A stretch of DNA of 64,000 bases, taken from assembly GCA_044867645.1 (NCBI GenBank), contig JBIOVI010000011.1, positions 1 through 64,000 of the forward strand, written 5' to 3'. Under the pieces are notes generated by a model, which saw nothing but the letters and a program-made list of their open reading frames with translations, was not told the DNA's origin and did no database searches. This document shows, one piece after another, positions 32,356 to 39,870 of this stretch (the first letter of the stretch is position 1; each line of letters starts with the position of its first letter). The stretch is from VRUE01 sp044867645. GTDB lineage: Bacteria > Actinomycetota > Thermoleophilia > Solirubrobacterales > 70-9. The position numbers and the translations under genes are program-made.

Positions 32356-33978
32356 TCAGGCGGCGGCCGGCTCAGAGAGTGGAGGATCGGACCCGGTCCG
32401 CAGTTCCTCGAAGCGCCGCGTCGGCAGCCGGCGAGTCGCCCAGAAGGATGAGAGCACGATGAAGGCGGCGACCAGGAGGGCGGTCTTCAGCGCCTTCAGC
32501 TGGGCGTCTTCGTAGCTTTCGACCAGGGCGTCGACGGTCGCGGGTCCGACTCCCGCCGCTTCGGCTCCGGCGCGCACCTCGTCAGCGGCGACGAAGCTGC
32601 CGCCGGCGCTCAGCTTCACCTCCAGCTGCTGCCGGACGTCTTCCGAGATCCCTGGATGTGCGGCGACGTTGGCCGTGAAGGCGGCGATCAGGCCGGTGAT
32701 CACTATCGCTCCGAGCAGGGCAGTGCCCAGCGAGGACCCAAGCTGCTGGGCGGTGTTCTGCAGGCCTCCGGCCTCGCTGCGGTCGCGCTCGCCGACGGAG
32801 GACTGGACCACGTTGCCGAGCTGGGAGAGGATCAGGCCCATCCCGACCCCAAGGACGCCCATCGCGACGAGGAAGGAGGAGTTGTCGAGCTGGGGCTCGA
32901 TCGTGCCAAGCAGCATGAGAGTTGCGGCGAAGACGATCGCCAGGCCGCTCCGCACTAGGAGCCTGGGCGCGAAGCGCGACGAGAGGGCTGAGCCGGCGAG
33001 TGCGGTCAGGAACAGGCCGGCCGAGGCGGGCAACATGCGTACGCCGGTTTCGAGCGCGTCGAGACCCTGCACGATCTGCAGGAAGAGCGGGATGGTGAAG
33101 AAGATCCCCATCAGGATCAGGTTCTGCGCGAACAGCATCGAGATCCCGCCGCGCAGCGAGGGGATGCCGAAGAGGCGGAAATGGACGAGCGGCTCGCGTT
33201 CCCCCTGCTCCCGGCGCCGCTCCCAGGCGCGGAAGGCGGCCAGCAGGAGCACGCCGGCGGCGATCACGAACGGAGTCAGCGAGAAGCCGAAGGGCTCGAT
33301 CGGCGAGTCGCGCGGCGCCAGCCAGCCCCAGTTGCTGGCCTGAAGGGTGCCGAGGACGACCAGCGCGAGGCCGAGCGCCGAGAGCACGCTGCCGCCCCAA
33401 TCGAGTTGCGGAGCGGGTCCGGTGCGGGCCGGCTCGCGGATTAGCCTGGTGCCGAGGAGGATTCCGATGGCGACCACGACCTCGCCGACGAAGACGAGTC
33501 GCCAGGTGAAGTCGGTGGTGACCCAGCCGCCGAGGATCGGGCCGACCGCGATTCCGGCGCCCGCCACCCCGCCGAGCACGCCGTAGGCGATCGCCCGGTC
33601 GGCCCCTTGATAGTTGCCTGCGACCAAGGCGACGAGGGCCGGCAGAACCAGCGCCGCGCCGATGCCCTCCAGCACCGACCAGCCGAGCATCAGCGAGGGG
33701 ACGCTCCAGGAGGCGGCGGTGAGCGCCGACCCGACGCCGTAGATGCAGAGGCCGATCGCGAACGCCCTCCGTCGTCCCCAGAGGTCGCCCAGCTTGCCGC
33801 CGGTAAGCATCAGGCCCGCCATCACCAGCGCGTAGAAGGCGATCACCATCTGGATCGTCGTCACCGTGGTGTCGAAGTCCTCGACCAGCTGCGAGATGGC
33901 GACGTTCATGACCGCCTGGTCTAGGACCATCAGGAATTGTGCGGCCGCGAGGACCGCGAGCACTGCCCACTTGGTCAT
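32356..33978 (-). CDS. MFS drug exporter, EmrB/QacA (14-TM) type
   Basis: 540 residues with about 14 membrane helices. The DHA2 signature LMVLDQAVMNVAISQLVEDF (16-35) is the motif D1 region; LTGGKLGDLWGRRRAF is motif A; GWSVLEGIGAALVLPALVALV and GGVAGAGIAVGPILGGWV are motifs B and C. The last cytoplasmic segment is Ser/Pro-rich. It is probably a proton-driven exporter of lipophilic compounds. ATG 33978 is used because the upstream in-frame codons are unlike the family. It is convergent with the ClC gene (3 bases apart) and borders the low-GC segment. Confidence 0.88.
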   Translation of the reverse strand: MTKWAVLAVLAAAQFLMVLDQAVMNVAISQLVEDFDTTVTTIQMVIAFYALVMAGLMLTGGKLGDLWGRRRAFAIGLCIYGVGSALTAASWSVPSLMLGWSVLEGIGAALVLPALVALVAGNYQGADRAIAYGVLGGVAGAGIAVGPILGGWVTTDFTWRLVFVGEVVVAIGILLGTRLIREPARTGPAPQLDWGGSVLSALGLALVVLGTLQASNWGWLAPRDSPIEPFGFSLTPFVIAAGVLLLAAFRAWERRREQGEREPLVHFRLFGIPSLRGGISMLFAQNLILMGIFFTIPLFLQIVQGLDALETGVRMLPASAGLFLTALAGSALSSRFAPRLLVRSGLAIVFAATLMLLGTIEPQLDNSSFLVAMGVLGVGMGLILSQLGNVVQSSVGERDRSEAGGLQNTAQQLGSSLGTALLGAIVITGLIAAFTANVAAHPGISEDVRQQLEVKLSAGGSFVAADEVRAGAEAAGVGPATVDALVESYEDAQLKALKTALLVAAFIVLSSFWATRRLPTRRFEELRTGSDPPLSEPAAA

Positions 33979-34072
33979 CGCTTGGCAGCGTATCCCGCCC
34001 ATCGGGCAGGGTCGTTGCGAAGACGCCAAAATGGCTTTCAAGCATGTGCCGCCCCAAAAGCATCTGGAACAC

Positions 34073-34137
34073 CGGACGCTTGGCTAGCCATCTCCTGATG
34101 GCAACTCTTCGGTTTCGTACAAGTCCGTAAGCGTCCG
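34073..34137. repeat. Structured inverted repeat at edge of low-GC segment
   Basis: CGGACGCTT (34073-34081) is matched by AAGCGTCCG (34129-34137). Nested inside, GCCATC TCCT GATGGC (34087-34102) is a perfect hairpin. A TATAGT box (34138-34143) follows directly, 15 bases before the first gene of the segment. It could be an operator, a leader structure or a boundary repeat of the accessory segment. Confidence 0.5.
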
Positions 34138-34158
34138 TATAGTTTTTGTTGATTGGTT

Positions 34159-34815
34159 ATGGGCCAGCCCATCTCGATAGGTTTCCCTGGTAAGGATCGC
34201 GTTGAAATAACGCTTCCGAAGGAATCGGCCACTGCCGCGATGCTGGTCGAACAAGCTCGTACGCTGGTGCAAATCGAAGAGTCTCGATTTGCCGCTGTTC
34301 AGACGAAAACCACGACGCTGTTAGCTGTCGTTGGGGTGGTTGCCAGCATTGGCGGAGGGCTTGCCGCCGGGCTCAACGGTCGAGAGTTTGCCTTTCTTGT
34401 ATCCATTTTCGCGATCCTTTTTGGCTCGCTCGCAGCTGGAATGTTGCTCTGGTCAGGTGCGGTCGCTCTTGGGGCCTTGAAAAAGACGCCGGAACCGACG
34501 CCGAAAGCGGAGCAACTGATGAAAGTGATCCGCGACCGCTTTCCACCCTTACTTGACAAGGAACCAGGAGAAGCGGCTCTTGCCTTGCTTCCGATTCTGG
34601 CTAAACAACACAGTCGGGTCCACAAAGCCAGTGAGGAAGTCCATAAAGCCTTCAAACAGGCCTCGCGTGGGCTCGGCATCGCGGTTCTCAGCGGCATGAT
34701 CATGGCTGCCCTTGTGGTCTTCGGAGCCACGAGCAAGCCCCAGGAAGTCCATCTGGTCAAAAATCCAAAAAATCAACCGCCAGCCTTCGCTCGCGCTACC
34801 CTAGAGAAGCTATGA
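34159..34815 (+). CDS. Unknown three-helix membrane protein
   Basis: 218 residues; no family recognised. It has a soluble N-terminus with an amphipathic stretch (24-50), two close membrane helices (about 53-72 and 77-100), a cytosolic-looking middle (107-168) ending in a Lys/Glu/His-rich helix, then a third membrane helix (171-191) and a short polar tail. The layout recalls 2TM-type sensor or effector subunits, but that is only resemblance. G+C is clearly lower than in neighbours. ATG 34159 is used; TTG 34153 is possible. It has no strong Shine-Dalgarno. Its stop overlaps the next start by four bases (ATGA), so the two are coupled. Confidence 0.65.
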   Translation: MGQPISIGFPGKDRVEITLPKESATAAMLVEQARTLVQIEESRFAAVQTKTTTLLAVVGVVASIGGGLAAGLNGREFAFLVSIFAILFGSLAAGMLLWSGAVALGALKKTPEPTPKAEQLMKVIRDRFPPLLDKEPGEAALALLPILAKQHSRVHKASEEVHKAFKQASRGLGIAVLSGMIMAALVVFGATSKPQEVHLVKNPKNQPPAFARATLEKL

Positions 34816-35156
34816 AAGATCCTGTTTCAGCTCTTTTCTTGGCTCTCGATCGCGGCGTCGAGCGAGTCAGCGATCGAGCCTTTGAGGCAGCGGTTTCTTC
34901 TCAACGAACTGAGACCGAGGAAGCTCCGGACTACCAAGAACAGCTCCTTGAGCTGGTCAAAAATCTTCAAGCCGACCTCACGACTCCGGGCATTCAAGAG
35001 GCAATCCAGGCGGGGCTTGTCGAAACGAATGACAGCGGCGAATTGGTTCCAACCGAGATTGGCGAATACTTGCTGCCAGAGCCTGACGACCCGCAAGCTA
35101 GCGATGAGCAGCTAACTCGCGAGCAGGCTCAGGCGTCAGCCGATCTCATCGATTGA
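34812..35156 (+). CDS. Unknown small acidic protein
   Basis: 114 residues; no family recognised. It is acidic and mostly helical, without membrane segments or signal. The Gln/Glu-rich middle (QLLELVKNLQADLTTPGIQEAIQAGLVETNDSGELVPTEIGEYLLPE split over 45-91) reads like a small winged-helix-like or adaptor domain. The ATGA overlap with the membrane protein gene suggests the two products act together, for example as membrane subunit and soluble partner. Low G+C, like the rest of the segment. Confidence 0.6.
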   Translation: MKDPVSALFLALDRGVERVSDRAFEAAVSSQRTETEEAPDYQEQLLELVKNLQADLTTPGIQEAIQAGLVETNDSGELVPTEIGEYLLPEPDDPQASDEQLTREQAQASADLID

Positions 35157-35421
35157 CGTACCAACCTTCTCCTGCACCCGGTGCTTTACTCGCGAAGCCG
35201 CCTCGTGACGACTCTGAATCCAAAGGTGGCCTCCAGGCGATGCCTTCTTAAAGCCTGGAGGGCTTGATCCCCTGGGAGCGAGGGATCGGTTGGACCCCTC
35301 GCCGCGAGTACCTAGGGGCGAATTTGAGACCCACTTCAAGTAACGACAACAAAACGTTAGGCCGAAACGCTCATACCCCGGCTCGTGAATCGGACTGTCG
35401 AGAAACTGGCTGGCTGACTAA
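35157..35421. other. Non-coding gap with hairpins
   Basis: No convincing gene in 265 bases. GCCTCCAGGC (35229-35238) can pair with GCCTGGAGGG (35253-35262), and GATCCC (35266-35271) with GGGATC downstream. They may end the 34159-35156 operon, although no T-run follows. The rest is AT-richer than the chromosome average, with ACTGGCTGGCTGACTAACTAA as a short near-repeat. Confidence 0.4.
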
Positions 35422-35679
35422 CTAATGAGAGCCGTTTTTGCTGGCCGGGTTGCCGTCTTGCTCGGGCTGGTCAGTCAATCCGAGCAACGCATCCACTCGG
35501 GCGATCCTGGCGCTGTTGTCAACGATTGACGTGCTCAGATGGGCTGAAATATCGTCAAGGATCTTGTTGACGACTGAGAGGCGGTTTCCAGACTCGGCTT
35601 CAGCCCTCCACCGGGCTAAGTCTTGTTGGAATGCCTGATCACGCACCAATTTGAACATACCCCGCGTTTCGGAGGGCAA
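35422..35679 (-). CDS. Unknown small protein
   Basis: 85 residues, predominantly helical and charged, with no signal, membrane segment or known motif. The central part (ARWRAEAESGNRLSVVNKILDDISAHLSTSIVDNSARIARVDALLG split over 21-67) could form an amphipathic helical hairpin. ATG 35658 would give a 78-residue form starting MFKLVRDQ. It lies between two hairpin regions and probably follows the 35801-36313 gene in the same direction, 121 bases apart. It may be a real small gene of the accessory segment; coding evidence is modest. Confidence 0.45.
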   Translation of the reverse strand: MPSETRGMFKLVRDQAFQQDLARWRAEAESGNRLSVVNKILDDISAHLSTSIVDNSARIARVDALLGLTDQPEQDGNPASKNGSH

Positions 35680-35711
35680 CCTAAATTTGTCTCGTCAGCA
35701 CAGGGACCTTG

Positions 35712-35751
35712 CTGGGAGGTCGATGTATTCATCGAACGAGCCACCTCCCAG
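35712..35751. repeat. Hairpin-forming inverted repeat
   Basis: CTGGGAGGT (35712-35720) is perfectly matched by ACCTCCCAG (35743-35751). Inside, CGAT (35721-35724) pairs with ATCG (35731-35734). It lies between two minus-strand unknown genes and could be a terminator, a processing site or a small RNA. Confidence 0.45.
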
Positions 35752-35800
35752 GGAGTGGAGAGTATAAGCACTAGGCAACAATGGCCGCAAGAAAGCTGAG

Positions 35801-36313
35801 TTAGCTTTGCTTCTCCAAGTCGGCTATGCGCTGCTGAAGTTTCGCAACGTCTTGTTCTAGCGCGACGATCTGCTGGGCTTGCTCTTCGGCAGTCAAACCG
35901 AGTTGCCGCCCGACCTCGATGCTGCCCGCCAGGTCACGTTGTAGGGCCTTAATGGATTTCTCCTGCCCTTTGATCGTCCCCTGGGTTTCCTTGTTGACGA
36001 CTTTGCCATCACGAACGCCTTTTGGCCCGATCTGAGTCATGCCGCGTCCGTTTAGCGCCATGACAAAAAGCAAGACGACTACGTAATAGAAGACAAAAGA
36101 CACCCCGCCGACCTCGTTGCGGTATAGCGCCTGAGAGCCGAAGGCCAGTCCCGGCAGTTCTCCAGCCGGGGGCACCTCCGTCTGCTGAGCCACGATGACC
36201 CCGCCAGCGAAAGCCAGCAAGACAAGTCCGGCGAACCCATAGTTGATCATCCAGGCCTTGACCGGGCTCCAAATGTGCTGGCAGCGCTGGCGGAACTTCT
36301 GCCGCCGCTTCAT
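35801..36313 (-). CDS. Unknown membrane protein with C-terminal coiled coil
   Basis: 170 residues. A basic N-terminus (KRRQKFRQR) is followed by two membrane helices (about 22-42 and 71-89) separated by a short outside loop. A cytosolic C-terminal region (110-168) has heptad-like spacing (IKALQRDLAGSIEVGRQLG, IVALEQDVAKLQQRIADLEK), predicting a coiled coil. No family recognised. It may be a membrane scaffold or stress sensor. An imperfect terminator-like hairpin (AAAGCT/AGCTTT, 35792-35808) overlaps its stop. Codon use is less GC-biased than in the flanking chromosome. Confidence 0.6.
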   Translation of the reverse strand: MKRRQKFRQRCQHIWSPVKAWMINYGFAGLVLLAFAGGVIVAQQTEVPPAGELPGLAFGSQALYRNEVGGVSFVFYYVVVLLFVMALNGRGMTQIGPKGVRDGKVVNKETQGTIKGQEKSIKALQRDLAGSIEVGRQLGLTAEEQAQQIVALEQDVAKLQQRIADLEKQS

Positions 36314-36492
36314 ATCTCTAGCCAGGGAGGTCCGCTGCCGCCGTTAGAAAACGGCTGCTGGGGCTCCCGCTCCCTCTGTTCTCGTAACCCTAAAAATCGC
36401 TCTCAACCCCCTGTCTCGCTTCCCCCTAAATGGCGCGGCATCCCTTCCCCGTCGCTGAGGCCCTCCCTGGACGCCTAGTGACACTGACCGTG

Positions 36493-36513
36493 CTTGGCGA
36501 CGCCGTCGCCAAG
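36493..36513. repeat. Perfect 21-bp palindrome
   Basis: CTTGGCGACG, a central C, then CGTCGCCAAG: ten-base arms match exactly. It is isolated in non-coding DNA and shaped like a dimeric regulator or recombinase binding site. Confidence 0.45.
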
Positions 36514-36601
36514 CTTCCTCTTGGGCTTGTGCTCCTAGTAGTCCTTCCTCGCTGAAACAACCATATCGGAACTCCATCATTCCTGTCAAGGAATGAGCCC
36601 A

Positions 36602-36633
36602 GTTTTAACTGACTATAAGTAATAGTCAAAAAC
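36602..36633. repeat. AT-rich inverted repeat
   Basis: GTTTT..TGACTAT (36602-36616), spacer AAGTA, then ATAGTCA-AAAAC (36622-36633). It is twofold symmetric and sits in the AT-rich core of the non-coding stretch. It is a candidate operator. Confidence 0.45.
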
Positions 36634-37200
36634 TCCCAGGCATTTAGCGAATAGGTGACAATTTTTTCAACACGTCTTAACCTAATCTATGCAAAGGAAA
36701 GTCTGCCTATTATTGTGCGACTTCTTCGCTAACACACAACTAGTTTCGGCTCTCTAAGAGGTGCTGCCTGGCTGGCCCCAAGAAGCCCAGGCGTTCCTGA
36801 TTGGGCTTGGGTCATCCGCAGAAGTGACGCACCCCACCCTTTAGAAGAGGTGCCTTACCAACCCTGTACTTCCAAAATGTGTGTATCACCTAGAGACCAG
36901 TGATACAGATCGCGTAGATGAAGTCAGCGTGCAGTGAGAGAACCTCAGTTGGGAGTTAAACACCAACAGGTACGAAGACCCCGTGACGAACAGGGAGGTC
37001 GCCCATACGCCCAGTTGAGCGCGTCCAAAGCTTTCCACGAGGATGGACCTCCGTTCCTCTCGGGGCCAGCTCGCAATCTCGACACGCGCGCTGGAGCGCC
37101 CTAGACGATCTGCACATCGCTGGTTCCTGTAATCGGCTCGCTGGGGAACGGCCCCCTGTGCCACCCCAAACCGCTCTGTAGAAAGGTGTTGCTCTATGAG

Positions 37201-37289
37201 CGGAGGGGGTGGGATTCGAACCCACGAGACGCCTTACGACGCCTAACGGCTTTCAAGGCCGCCGCATTCAACCGCTCTGCCACCCCTCC
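37201..37289 (-). tRNA. tRNA-Ser (TGA anticodon)
   Basis: 89-base class-II tRNA. The acceptor GGAGGGG pairs with CCCCTCC. The D-arm GCAGAGCGGTTGAATGC, the anticodon loop CTTGAAA with TGA, a long variable arm (GGCGTCGTAAGGCGTC) and the canonical T-loop TTCGAAT are all present. Discriminator G; CCA is not encoded. It reads UCA/UCG-type serine codons. Its 3' end abuts the low-GC segment. Confidence 0.97.
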
Positions 37290-37366
37290 GGGGTTCGGAC
37301 CGGATATGTCGATGCTAGCCGTAAGGATATGGACAAAATGGCATGAGTAAAAAAGCGAGGCGATGA

Positions 37367-38533
37367 TTGGATACCGGTGTGCGCCGGCTGCTCATCTTCG
37401 CCTCGACGATGGTTTTCTTCGACGTCGCCTTCTACGCGGCGATCGCGCCGTTGCTGCCCGACTACGTCGCCGACTTTGGCCTCAGCAAGGCAGAAGCCGG
37501 CATCCTCGCTGCCTCTTACGCGGCCGGCACCTTGCTTGCTTCGCTGCCTGCTGGATTCGTGGCGACCCGGATCGGGCCCCGCCGCACGGTAATCGGCGGG
37601 CTGCTTCTGCTGGGCGTATCCAGCCTCGCCTTCGGTCTCGGCCGCGATATCGCCCTGCTCGACTCGGCCCGTTTTGCACAAGGCATCGCCGGGGCGCTGA
37701 TCTGGTCGGGTGCGCTGACGTGGTTGATCACCACCGCTCCGCCGGAGCGCCGGGGTTCGGTGATCGGGACCGCGCTTGGCACCGCGGTGGCTGGCGCCCT
37801 GGTCGGGCCAGTCCTGGGGGCGGTCGCGGCAGAGATCGGGACCGGGGTGGTCTTCGGCGCGGTGCTGGGATTCGCCCTGGTGCTCGCGGCCATCGCCTCC
37901 CGCCTGCCGGAGCCCGGGTTCCCAGAGCAACAGCCGTTGCGGGAGGTGGCCGCGACGATCGTCAGCCGCCCGATCCTCACGGCGACCGCATTCGTCGCGG
38001 TGCCCTCGCTGATGTTCGGGGCGGTGGAGGTTCTGGTGCCGCTGCGCATCGACGAACTCGGCGGTGGGCACGTGGCGATCGCCGGCGGTTTCATCGCCGG
38101 GGCCGGCTTGGAGGCGGTCTTGGCCCCAGTCGCGGGGCGGTATTCGGATCGTGTTGGCCGGCGCACCCCATTCGTGATCGGCATCGGCATATGCGCCTGC
38201 GCGATGGTGGGGATCGCGGTCGCCCAGGCTCTCGGGCCGGTCCTCGCCGCGCTCATCCTCAGCTCCCTGGGCGCCGGGATCTGCTTTGCGCCCGCTCTGA
38301 CCACTCTCTCGGAGACGGCCGACCTGAGCGGCCTTCACCAGGGTTTCGCGGCTGGCCTTTCCAACATGGCCTGGGCCGCAGGGCAGACCGCGGGGGCTCT
38401 GGCGGGAGGCGGCGCAGCGAGCGCCGCCGGCTACGTCGTCCCAAGTCTCGGGATTGCCGCGCTGCTGCTCCTGACCAGCGTCTACGCCTACCGCTCTCTG
38501 GCCCCACCGCTCCCGAGCGGCGGGGTAGCGTAA
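37367..38533 (+). CDS. MFS transporter (12 TM)
   Basis: 388 residues with about 12 membrane helices. AGFVATRIGPRRTVIGG (motif A between TM2 and TM3) is clear. GTALGTAVAGALVGPVLGAVAAEIG resembles the exporter motif C, suggesting efflux. Substrate unknown. TTG 37367 is used, with GAGGCG just upstream; GTG 37379 is an alternative. The following lactone oxidase starts 4 bases after the stop, so the two are probably co-transcribed. Confidence 0.85.
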   Translation: MDTGVRRLLIFASTMVFFDVAFYAAIAPLLPDYVADFGLSKAEAGILAASYAAGTLLASLPAGFVATRIGPRRTVIGGLLLLGVSSLAFGLGRDIALLDSARFAQGIAGALIWSGALTWLITTAPPERRGSVIGTALGTAVAGALVGPVLGAVAAEIGTGVVFGAVLGFALVLAAIASRLPEPGFPEQQPLREVAATIVSRPILTATAFVAVPSLMFGAVEVLVPLRIDELGGGHVAIAGGFIAGAGLEAVLAPVAGRYSDRVGRRTPFVIGIGICACAMVGIAVAQALGPVLAALILSSLGAGICFAPALTTLSETADLSGLHQGFAAGLSNMAWAAGQTAGALAGGGAASAAGYVVPSLGIAALLLLTSVYAYRSLAPPLPSGGVA

Positions 38534-38537
38534 GGCC

Positions 38538-39833
38538 GTGGGCGATGCCTGGCACAACTGGACGGGGGATCAATGCTGCCGGCCGACCGAGGTGGTGCGA
38601 CCTGGTGACCGCGACCAGCTGGCGGAGGCGATCGCAAGAGCTGCCGAGGCGGGACGCAAGGTCAGCGTGGCCGGCGCAGGGCACTCCTTCACCGCAGCGG
38701 CGCTGACCGACGGCACGATGATCGACATCGCCGCGCTGCGCGGCATGATCGACGCCGATCCCGTTTCGGGTCTGGTCAAGGTGGGCGCAGGCACCGTTCT
38801 TGCCGACCTCAACGAGGAGCTGCACCGCCTCGGTCTGGCGATGGAGAACCTCGGCGACATCGATCGCCAGACTGTTGCCGGCGCGATCTCCACGGGGACC
38901 CACGGCACCGGCGTGAAGCTGCGCAATCTCTCCGCCCAGGTCGAGGCGCTGGAGCTGGTGACGGCCGACGGCGGCGTGCGCGAGCTTGACGCCACCGAGC
39001 TCAACCTGCTGCGTGCCGCGCGGGTCGGTGTCGGCGCCCTCGGCGCGATCTCAGCCGTGACCCTGCGCTGCGTCCCGGCCTTCGTCCTGCTCCGTGTCGA
39101 TTCGCCACAGCCACGCGAGGAGGTGCTCGACAGCTTCGAGGAGCAGGCCGAGGCCAACGATCACTTCGAGCTGTTCACCTTCCCCTACGCCGACTCGGCC
39201 CTGGTCCTCGAGCGCAACCGGGTCGAAGGTCCGCCACGGCCGCGCGGCCGGCTGGCCGGCTATCTCAACGACACGGTTCTGGAGAACTGGGCGCTCGAGA
39301 CGCTCTCGGCGGCGGGCAGATGGGTTCCAGCCGCGATCCCTCGTCTCTCCCGTCTCGCTGCCGCGCTCGCCTCCGGCGGCAAGACGATCGACCGCAGCGA
39401 TCGAGTGTTCGCCAGCGAGCGCCGCGTCCGCTTCACTGAGATGGAGTACGGAATCCCACGCGAGCATGGGCCCGAGGCCGCGCGCCGGGTGATCGAGTGG
39501 GTGCGCGCCAACCGCTACCCGGTCTTCTTTCCGATCGAGATGCGCGTGGCGGCCGGCGACGATGCCTTCCTCAGTCCGTCGCACACGCGGGACACCGCTT
39601 ACATCGCCGTTCACCAGTACCGGGGCATGGAGTGGCGCCCGTACTTCGAAGCGGTGGAGGGGATCATGCGTGATTACGGTGGCCGGCCCCACTGGGGCAA
39701 GCGTCACTTCCAGAATGCGGAGACCCTGGAGCCGCTCTATCCCGCCTGGGCAGAGTTCCAGGCAGCTCGCGACGAGCTCGATCCCGACCGTGTCTTCACC
39801 AACGAGTACGCCGCCAGCGTCCTCGGGCCCTGA
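38538..39833 (+). CDS. FAD-linked sugar-lactone oxidase (D-arabinono/L-gulono-1,4-lactone oxidase family)
   Basis: 431 residues. The N-terminal PCMH FAD domain contains VSVAGAGHSFTAAALTDG (42-59), where the His of GHSF usually carries covalent FAD, and GAISTGTHGTG (about 115-125). The C-terminal ALO domain has the diagnostic HWGKRHF (385-391). Such enzymes oxidise aldonolactones or alditols at C1/C2 with O2 or a cytochrome as acceptor. There is no signal peptide. GTG start 38538. Exact substrate cannot be told; alditol oxidase is the closest alternative. Confidence 0.86.
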   Translation: MGDAWHNWTGDQCCRPTEVVRPGDRDQLAEAIARAAEAGRKVSVAGAGHSFTAAALTDGTMIDIAALRGMIDADPVSGLVKVGAGTVLADLNEELHRLGLAMENLGDIDRQTVAGAISTGTHGTGVKLRNLSAQVEALELVTADGGVRELDATELNLLRAARVGVGALGAISAVTLRCVPAFVLLRVDSPQPREEVLDSFEEQAEANDHFELFTFPYADSALVLERNRVEGPPRPRGRLAGYLNDTVLENWALETLSAAGRWVPAAIPRLSRLAAALASGGKTIDRSDRVFASERRVRFTEMEYGIPREHGPEAARRVIEWVRANRYPVFFPIEMRVAAGDDAFLSPSHTRDTAYIAVHQYRGMEWRPYFEAVEGIMRDYGGRPHWGKRHFQNAETLEPLYPAWAEFQAARDELDPDRVFTNEYAASVLGP

Positions 39834-39870
39834 ATGACGGACGATGAAGCTGCCGCACGAGATCGGATGA

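Larger units (their letters stand above)
36314..37200. other. Long AT-rich non-coding stretch next to tRNA-Ser
   Basis: Nearly 900 bases without a supported gene. Frames of 67-92 codons exist but lack ribosome-binding sites and normal composition. It contains several exact inverted repeats (36493-36513, 36602-36633, CATTCC/GGAATG at 36578-36595) and a strongly AT-rich core at about 36600-36730. It ends at the 3' end of tRNA-Ser, a common integration site, but I see neither an integrase nor a repeated tRNA 3' end. Confidence 0.5.

Noticed and set aside
36344..36629. Two short minus-strand frames in the AT-rich region
   Set aside because: No ribosome-binding site, rare starts and biased composition; one begins within an inverted repeat.
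36886..37225. Minus-strand frames of 89-92 codons near tRNA-Ser
   Set aside because: One runs through the tRNA; neither has a plausible start or protein-like composition.
33900..37300. Search for a phage integrase or att repeats next to tRNA-Ser
   Set aside because: No tyrosine or serine recombinase motif and no second copy of the tRNA 3' end was found by eye.
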